Positions 7,104 to 11,525 of a DNA stretch of 11,525 nucleotides are shown piece after piece. The stretch spans positions 1 through 11,525 of the forward strand of contig JAKJFO010000129.1 in the NCBI GenBank assembly GCA_022704885.1, in the 5' to 3' direction. Numbering within the stretch: position 1 is the first letter of the stretch; each line of letters opens with the position of its first letter. A program made the position numbers and the translations under genes. The notes beneath the pieces are model-generated. The model saw only the letters and a list, made by a program, of their open reading frames with translations, ran no database searches and was not told the origin of the DNA. The DNA is from Candidatus Rifleibacteriota bacterium (lineage in GTDB: Bacteria; Riflebacteria; Ozemobacteria; Ozemobacterales; Ozemobacteraceae).

Positions 7104-8081
7104 TTGCTAAGTATCGATAATTTTTCGCTGCAGCTCAAGGGGAGCGATGGCCGGATACTGCCGGTACTCGAAAATGTTTCGTTGCGCCTCGATAAGGGCA
7201 GCTGTCTTGGCATTGCCGGCGAGTCTGGCTCCGGTAAGTCTGTTCTGGCTATGAGCATTGCTGCACTGCTGCCGACCGGGGCGGTGCATTCGCGTTCCGG
7301 AAAAATCGAATTCGATGGCTGCGAGATTCTTGCCGCCAGTGAGGCAGAACTGCAGAAGCTGCGTGGTCGTAAGGTCGGGTTTGTATTTCAGGAACCGATG
7401 ACGGCGATGAACCCTTTGATGACGCTATATGAGCAGATCGTCGAAACGGTTTACGCACATTATCCGGCAAGCAGCCGGGCAGATGCCGATAAGCGTGTGA
7501 TGCTGGCGCTCGCTCGTGCCGGTTTCAAGGATCCTGAAAAATTTCTTGAGTCTTATCCCCATCAGCTCAGCGGTGGCATGCGACAGCGGGCGATGATCGC
7601 CATGGCCCTGGTGCTCGAACCGGCACTCATTATCGCTGATGAGCCTACCACCGCAATCGATGCGGCTCTCCAGGTGCAACTGCTGTCGGGACTGCGGCGG
7701 CAGATCGAGCAGGAACACCACAGTATGATTTTTATCAGCCACGATCTTGGTGTCATCAGAGCTGTATCAGACCGGCTCGCAGTGTTTTATGCCGGATGTC
7801 TGGTCGAAAGCGGCGCGACCCGTTCCATTCTTGAATCGCCGGCACACCCTTATACTGCCGATCTGGTGGCAGCATTGCCGCGACTGGTAGAAGAGCGCAA
7901 GCTTCCGGTTCCGATTGCCGGGACTTTGCCCTCTCCTGAGCGAAAACCCGTCGGTTGCGTTTATTCTGACCGCTGTCGGCATGCCCGGGCAGAGTGTCAT
8001 AAGGCGCGGCCTGAGACGCAGACTCTGGCCGAAAGCCGGCAGGTCAGATGTCTGTTCCCGTTGTTCGGGGGGCATATATGA
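7104..8081 (+). CDS. Opp/Dpp-type ABC transporter ATPase, D subunit
   Basis: This 325-residue cytoplasmic ATPase would power a peptide importer. The full motif set is present: Walker A GESGSGKS (39-46), Q-loop Gln96 in FQEPMTAMNP, signature LSGGM (155-159), Walker B LIIADEP with catalytic Glu180, and switch His213 in ISHDLG. The C-terminal oligo_HPY extension has Cys285, Cys291, Cys298 and Cys316, the four-cysteine pattern that binds a 4Fe-4S cluster in studied DppD proteins. The start is a TTG at 7104, preceded by AAGGCGG at 7090-7096 (7-nt spacing). It gives the usual short lead to the first beta strand, and no better ATG exists before Walker A. It follows the SBP gene closely and overlaps the F-subunit gene by 4 nt, so the two ATPases are probably made together as a heterodimer. 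Confidence 0.92.
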   Translation: MLSIDNFSLQLKGSDGRILPVLENVSLRLDKGSCLGIAGESGSGKSVLAMSIAALLPTGAVHSRSGKIEFDGCEILAASEAELQKLRGRKVGFVFQEPMTAMNPLMTLYEQIVETVYAHYPASSRADADKRVMLALARAGFKDPEKFLESYPHQLSGGMRQRAMIAMALVLEPALIIADEPTTAIDAALQVQLLSGLRRQIEQEHHSMIFISHDLGVIRAVSDRLAVFYAGCLVESGATRSILESPAHPYTADLVAALPRLVEERKLPVPIAGTLPSPERKPVGCVYSDRCRHARAECHKARPETQTLAESRQVRCLFPLFGGHI

Positions 8082-9082
8082 ACAAAGTGCAGGGCCCAGA
8101 CAAGGTTCTTGAAGTCAGCGCTCTCAGTCGCAGCTTCAGTGTAGAAAAAAGTCTGCTGCATGGTGCTGTCGACCGGTTGCGGGGGGTGACGCCTCAGTCG
8201 CTGAGGGCTTTGCACGAAGTCAGCTTTTCGATTGACCGTGGCGAGACACTTGGATTGCTTGGCGAAAGCGGTTCTGGCAAATCGACGCTTGCCCGCGTGC
8301 TCATGGGCATTTATGAGCCGGATTCTGGTTCGGCGAAGCTTTGCGGTAAAGATATTTTCGGTCAGACTGGCAACGAGCGGCTGGCGGTATTGCGCAACAT
8401 GCAGATGGTTTTTCAAGATCCGTTCGGGTCGCTGGATCCGCGGATGACCGTGCGCCAGATAATAAGCGAACCCCTTAAAATTCATGGTTTGATGCCCGCA
8501 AAAGAAGTTGATTCTTTTCTTGTAAATGCTCTGACTGATGTTGGTCTGGAGGCAGGTGCTCTCGACCTTTACCCATCTGAATTCAGTGGCGGGCAGCGGC
8601 AGCGCATCGGGATCTGTCGCTCTTTGATGCTTAATCCGGCATTGTTGATCGCTGACGAGGCGGTTTCTGCTCTTGACGTGTCAGTTCAGGCGCAAATTCT
8701 CGAATTATTGATCAGGCTGCGTTCGCAACGCAACCTGGCTATGCTTTTCATTTCGCACGATGTGGCAGTGGTCAGGCAAATTTCCGATCGTATCATTCTG
8801 CTTTATCGCGGCAATCTTGTCGAAGAACTGCCCGCCGACAAACTGCTTTCGCATGGCTGTCACCCGTACACCAGGCATCTTCTCGAAGCCGCGCTTTTTT
8901 TGCGCGAAGGTAAGTGCTTGCCGGAAACCGCGCCGACTGTATCTTTGGCTGCGTCGGGCATGGGGGCAGGTTGTTGCTATCTTTCGGTTTGTCCAAAAGC
9001 CGGCAAAGAATGCCAGCAACGGCCGCTGCTGCACGAAATCGCCGCCGGTCATCGAGTTGCCTGCCATTTTGCAGGAAAATAG
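8078..9082 (+). CDS. Opp/Dpp-type ABC transporter ATPase, F subunit
   Basis: This 334-residue ATPase is the partner of the preceding D subunit. Motifs: Walker A GESGSGKS (62-69), Q-loop FQDPFGSLDPRMTV, signature FSGGQRQR (169-176), Walker B LLIADEA with catalytic Glu194, and switch His227 in ISHDVA. Residue 195 is Ala where the family almost always has Pro (DEPVSALD). The oligo_HPY tail again carries cysteines (299, 300, 305, 312, 329). The start at 8078 was chosen because it makes an ATGA overlap with the upstream stop, typical of translational coupling, with a G-rich GGGGGG at 8067-8072 as possible ribosome binding site. An in-frame ATG at 8048 would add ten residues and a longer overlap. 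This is the last gene of the 1830-9082 cluster; no permease gene follows it either. Confidence 0.92.
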   Translation: MNKVQGPDKVLEVSALSRSFSVEKSLLHGAVDRLRGVTPQSLRALHEVSFSIDRGETLGLLGESGSGKSTLARVLMGIYEPDSGSAKLCGKDIFGQTGNERLAVLRNMQMVFQDPFGSLDPRMTVRQIISEPLKIHGLMPAKEVDSFLVNALTDVGLEAGALDLYPSEFSGGQRQRIGICRSLMLNPALLIADEAVSALDVSVQAQILELLIRLRSQRNLAMLFISHDVAVVRQISDRIILLYRGNLVEELPADKLLSHGCHPYTRHLLEAALFLREGKCLPETAPTVSLAASGMGAGCCYLSVCPKAGKECQQRPLLHEIAAGHRVACHFAGK

Positions 9083-9121
9083 CGAACCTCACAGACAAAC
9101 GACAAATAATCAAGACATGGA

Positions 9122-9192
9122 TTCTGCGACTTCGCTGTGCTCGCGCAGAAGGATCGAAAAGGGCGAAATCGTCATCCTGCGCGCGGTCGCAG
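9122..9192. other. nested inverted-repeat element after the transporter operon
   Basis: The intergenic DNA holds four alternating CTGCG/CGCAG cores. Possible stems are TTCTGCG (9122-9128) with CGCAGAA (9144-9150); CTGCGAC (9124-9130) with GTCGCAG (9186-9192); and, inside the latter, GCGCAG plus GAT (9143-9148, 9152-9154) with ATCCTGCGC (9174-9182), leaving a three-base bulge. The first stem excludes the other two. No T-run follows, so it is not a standard terminator. The layout and GGATCG...CGTCATCCTGCG sequence resemble REP-type palindromic elements that are dispersed in many genomes. Confidence 0.5.
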
Positions 9193-9242
9193 TATTCATG
9201 CCAGCCTCTTACAGGGAACTGCTGTTCGGGGTACGGCTTTCG

Positions 9243-9271
9243 TTGACTTCCCGATGATGCTCGTTTATAAT
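9243..9271 (+). promoter_or_regulatory. near-consensus sigma-70 promoter for the DUF6754 operon
   Basis: TTGACT (9243-9248, 5 of 6) and a perfect TATAAT (9266-9271) are separated by the ideal 17 bp. Transcription should start near 9278, giving a leader of about 35 nt before the ATG at 9314. It is the best promoter match in the window and suggests strong housekeeping-type expression independent of the upstream transporter genes. Confidence 0.8.
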
Positions 9272-9301
9272 CCATAGCTTGTAATTGCAAATTTGTGTTT
9301 T

Positions 9302-9306
9302 GGAGG
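9302..9306 (+). promoter_or_regulatory. GGAGG ribosome binding site fixing the start at 9314
   Basis: GGAGG lies 7 nt before ATG 9314. An upstream in-frame TTG (9293) would place this site inside the coding region, so 9314 is the supported start. Confidence 0.85.
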
Positions 9307-9313
9307 TCTTTCC

Positions 9314-10660
9314 ATGAGCGTTGTCTGGCGACCGCCCAGGAAACTGCTGCCCATTCTGGCGCTTTTCCTGTGTCTGGTATCGACTATGGTTCTTGTGGCG
9401 CAACAGGATGAAGTCCCGGCGGCCACTGTTACACAGTCAGAGATGACTGAGATCACGGAAGAAGTTATCGGTGACGATGGCGAAACCGTTGCACCAGACG
9501 AAGTTCCACCGTCGACTCCGGAAACAGCCGCTGTCGATGAGCAGGCAGGCGAAAGTCTCAGCAGCGGCGAAGCTGCAACAACTGAACCGGCTGCCCAGAC
9601 GCTTCCTGAAATAAGTGAACCGGCGACTGAACCGGTTCCTTTTGCCGCACAGGTCGAGCCGAGCGAAACAACCAACGCCCCTGCAGCTCCAGATGCTCCT
9701 GACGCCGGCGCCGCCGCTGTTGCCGCAGACGAAGTAAACAAATCAGTCAGCGAAACTGCTGGCGATGAGAGCGACAAGCCAGCTGATACTGCCGTAGCCG
9801 TTGCAACACCAGTTGCCGAGCCTGCAAAAGAACCGGTTGTCGATGCAGGTCAGCAGTATTTCGACATGAAACGTGCCAACGTTCTGGTCGTCATTCTTAC
9901 TTTGATGGCCTTTGTCAGCTATTATACCTTTCATGCCCAGCGTGGCAAAGAGCTGTTCATCAGACGCATCAGCGGTCTGTCGGCGCTCGAAGACGCTGTA
10001 GGTCGTGCTACCGAAATGGGTCGCGGCGTTCTTTACATTCCGGGCATCATGGATATGGACGACATTCAGACCATTGCCGGTGTAACTATCATGGGTCACG
10101 TCGCCAAGAAAACAGCTGAATACGATACTCCGCTGTTCGCGCCGATGACCAGATCTTTCGTCATGTCGGTTGCGCAGGAAATCGTCAAACAGTCATACCT
10201 CGAAAAGGGCCGCCCGGACGCTTACCGCCCCGACCGCATCAACTACCTTACTGATGACCAGTTTGGTTATGTCGCTGGTGTCGGCGGCATCATGATGCGC
10301 GAAAAGCCGGCCGCCTGCTTTTATCTCGGCACTTTCTACGCCGAATCACTAATTCTCGCCGAAACCGGTAACGCGGTCGGCGCCATTCAGATCGCCGGTA
10401 CTGCCGAACCTTCGCAGATTCCGTTCTTCGTAGCAGCCTGCGACTACACGCTGATCGGCGAAGAGCTCTTCGCGGCATCGGCCTACCTTTCCAAAAACCC
10501 AAAAGAAGTCGGCTCTCTCAAAGGGCAGGATATCATCAAGCTGCTTATCATTCTGGTGATGATCGTCGGCACCTTGCTGGTAACCATTGCGCAAACCGAG
10601 TATGGCGCTGGCACCGTATTCGCCACGCTAGCCGAAAACTTTATGCGACTGTTGAAGTGA
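9314..10660 (+). CDS. DUF6754 domain membrane protein with long acidic linker
   Basis: This is a 448-residue membrane protein of unknown function. Residues about 10-29 are a hydrophobic segment (signal anchor or signal peptide). Residues about 30-185 form a low-complexity Glu/Asp/Ala/Pro/Thr-rich linker, followed by a second membrane segment at about 189-209. The conserved domain then runs from RRISGLSALEDAVGRATEMG through VLYIPGIMDMDDIQTIAG, LTDDQFGYVAGVGGIMMREK, FYAESLILAETG and FFVAACDYTLIGEELFAASA, which I recognise from memory as the DUF6754 family of bacteria and archaea. A third membrane segment lies at about 407-426. The domain has no catalytic signature I can name. GGAGG precedes the ATG, and a near-consensus promoter is upstream. 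The gene for a polytopic membrane protein follows 11 nt later, so the two probably act together. Confidence 0.8.
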   Translation: MSVVWRPPRKLLPILALFLCLVSTMVLVAQQDEVPAATVTQSEMTEITEEVIGDDGETVAPDEVPPSTPETAAVDEQAGESLSSGEAATTEPAAQTLPEISEPATEPVPFAAQVEPSETTNAPAAPDAPDAGAAAVAADEVNKSVSETAGDESDKPADTAVAVATPVAEPAKEPVVDAGQQYFDMKRANVLVVILTLMAFVSYYTFHAQRGKELFIRRISGLSALEDAVGRATEMGRGVLYIPGIMDMDDIQTIAGVTIMGHVAKKTAEYDTPLFAPMTRSFVMSVAQEIVKQSYLEKGRPDAYRPDRINYLTDDQFGYVAGVGGIMMREKPAACFYLGTFYAESLILAETGNAVGAIQIAGTAEPSQIPFFVAACDYTLIGEELFAASAYLSKNPKEVGSLKGQDIIKLLIILVMIVGTLLVTIAQTEYGAGTVFATLAENFMRLLK

Positions 10661-10671
10661 GGTAGACATAA

Positions 10672-11525
10672 ATGCTTTTTATTAAAAGAACATTACCGCT
10701 TATAATTACGTTTTTTACCGGGATTATCATGATAATCGCCTTTTTCAGCGGCCCGGCGCTGCCTTCGGTTAAGGCTCTCGAAGATACTTTCCCGAAGTGG
10801 ATTCAGGTTATCATGTCTTTCACCATGCTGCTTGGTGCGTTCAGCCTGTTGCGCATCAATCTCAACAAGATTTCGCGCAAGGTTGACGGCTGGGGTTACA
10901 GTCTGGCGCTGGTCATCGGCTTTTTGACCATGGCCATTCTCGGCTTCCTTTCAGGCAGCTGGCCAATGTTCGACCGTGACATCAAGGTTGGCGAAAAGTA
11001 TTATCTGCTTGCTGAAAACAGCATGTCTGACCGTCTGGTTACCGTTGTCGGCTCTTCAGTCGATGAAGAAGGGAATCCGGTCGTCGATGTTACCGCTGAT
11101 CCGATACCTGGTCAGCCCGTGCCGGCACCTGAGCGTGCGCCGGTTTATCGCCTCAAGGGCACTTTCATGGCCTGGATCAACAGCGTTCAGCAGGTGCTTT
11201 TTCAGGGCGTTTTCAAAGCCGCGCAGGCGACGATGTTCTCTCTGCTCGCTTTCTTTGTAGCGTCAGCATCGTTTCGCGCTTTCAGGGTTAAGTCGAAAGA
11301 AGCCGGTCTGCTCATGGGCGCGGCCTTTATCGTTATGCTTGGCAACGTGCCGATCGGCAATCTGGTCAGCCGTCTGCTTTCTTATATTCCGCTCATCGGG
11401 CCCTATCTCGACATTGCCATGATCAAGGAATGGATCCTGGCATACCCGAGTTCAGCCGCTCAGAGCGCAATTCTGGTCGGTGCCATGCTCGGTTACATTT
11501 CGGCTTCAATGAAGATCATCTTCGG
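10672..11525 (+). CDS. polytopic membrane protein of unknown function, 3' end cut by window edge
   Basis: The frame opens at ATG 10672, with GAGGT at 10659-10663 (8-nt spacing) overlapping the stop of the DUF6754 gene, and stays open for 284 codons to the window end. Membrane segments are visible at about residues 8-27, 44-61, 76-95, 182-201, 211-230 and 265-284. A hydrophilic loop of about 70 residues (96-165) sits between the third and fourth; it ends in a Pro-rich stretch (DPIPGQPVPAPERAP). The most conserved-looking part is ATMFSLLAFFVASASFRAFR followed by LLMGAAFIVMLGNVPIG. I do not recognise a named family or any transport signature. Tight spacing after the DUF6754 gene implies co-translation and a shared complex. 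A shorter overlapping frame at 10976-11260 is a shadow of this one. Confidence 0.85.
   Translation, partial: MLFIKRTLPLIITFFTGIIMIIAFFSGPALPSVKALEDTFPKWIQVIMSFTMLLGAFSLLRINLNKISRKVDGWGYSLALVIGFLTMAILGFLSGSWPMFDRDIKVGEKYYLLAENSMSDRLVTVVGSSVDEEGNPVVDVTADPIPGQPVPAPERAPVYRLKGTFMAWINSVQQVLFQGVFKAAQATMFSLLAFFVASASFRAFRVKSKEAGLLMGAAFIVMLGNVPIGNLVSRLLSYIPLIGPYLDIAMIKEWILAYPSSAAQSAILVGAMLGYISASMKIIF

Noticed and set aside
8048..8077. Earlier ATG for the F-subunit ATPase gene
   Set aside because: It would add ten non-conserved residues and a longer overlap. The ATG at 8078 makes an ATGA junction with a G-rich site upstream.
8760..9290. Overlapping 165-codon frames on both strands at the end of the F-subunit gene and in the intergenic region
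   Set aside because: They overlap the well-supported ATPase gene, and their intergenic parts contain the inverted repeats and promoter; there is no family resemblance.
10976..11260. Plus-strand open frame of 94 codons
   Set aside because: It lies inside the longer frame from 10672, which has a proper ribosome binding site and clear membrane segments.

Overview
The window reads as chromosomal DNA from an uncultured diderm bacterium of moderate GC content. A lipoprotein substrate-binding protein, a GspG-like pseudopilin and an O-antigen-ligase/Wzy-type membrane enzyme all point to a cell with an outer membrane. The protein style (pseudopilins with long C-terminal domains, TPR-tailed Wzy_C proteins) reminds me of Candidatus Riflebacteria. 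That is an impression only; there is no rRNA or marker gene to confirm it.

Layout. (1) Positions 1-1649, minus strand: an AlbA_2/Schlafen-type ATP-binding regulator-like gene (237-1649), followed 16 nt downstream by a small helical hypothetical gene that runs off the left edge (1-220). (2) Positions 1650-1829: a divergent intergenic region with a probable promoter facing each way and, between them, five AACGA(C/T) hexamers inside a perfect 9-bp inverted repeat. (3) Positions 1830-9082, plus strand: five genes packed with gaps of 15 nt or less or with overlap. They encode a pseudopilin with an extra C-terminal domain, a large Wzy_C/O-oligosaccharyltransferase-like protein with TPRs, a peptide/nickel-type lipoprotein SBP, and two Opp/Dpp-type ATPases (D and F). 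The permease genes expected between SBP and ATPases are absent. (4) Positions 9083-9313: intergenic DNA with a nested inverted-repeat element, then a near-consensus sigma-70 promoter (TTGACT-17-TATAAT) and a GGAGG ribosome binding site. (5) Positions 9314-11525: a DUF6754-type membrane protein followed by a polytopic membrane protein cut by the right edge, an apparent two-gene unit of unknown function.

How the genes may work together. The pseudopilin and the Wzy_C enzyme abut exactly, which fits pilin or surface glycosylation or polysaccharide assembly, but the acceptor and sugar are unknown. The SBP and two ATPases form an oligopeptide importer that must borrow permeases from elsewhere, unless it has been reduced. 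The DUF6754 gene has its own strong promoter and is the best candidate here for uncharacterised biology. No tRNA, rRNA, CRISPR array, insertion sequence or intrinsic terminator was convincingly found.
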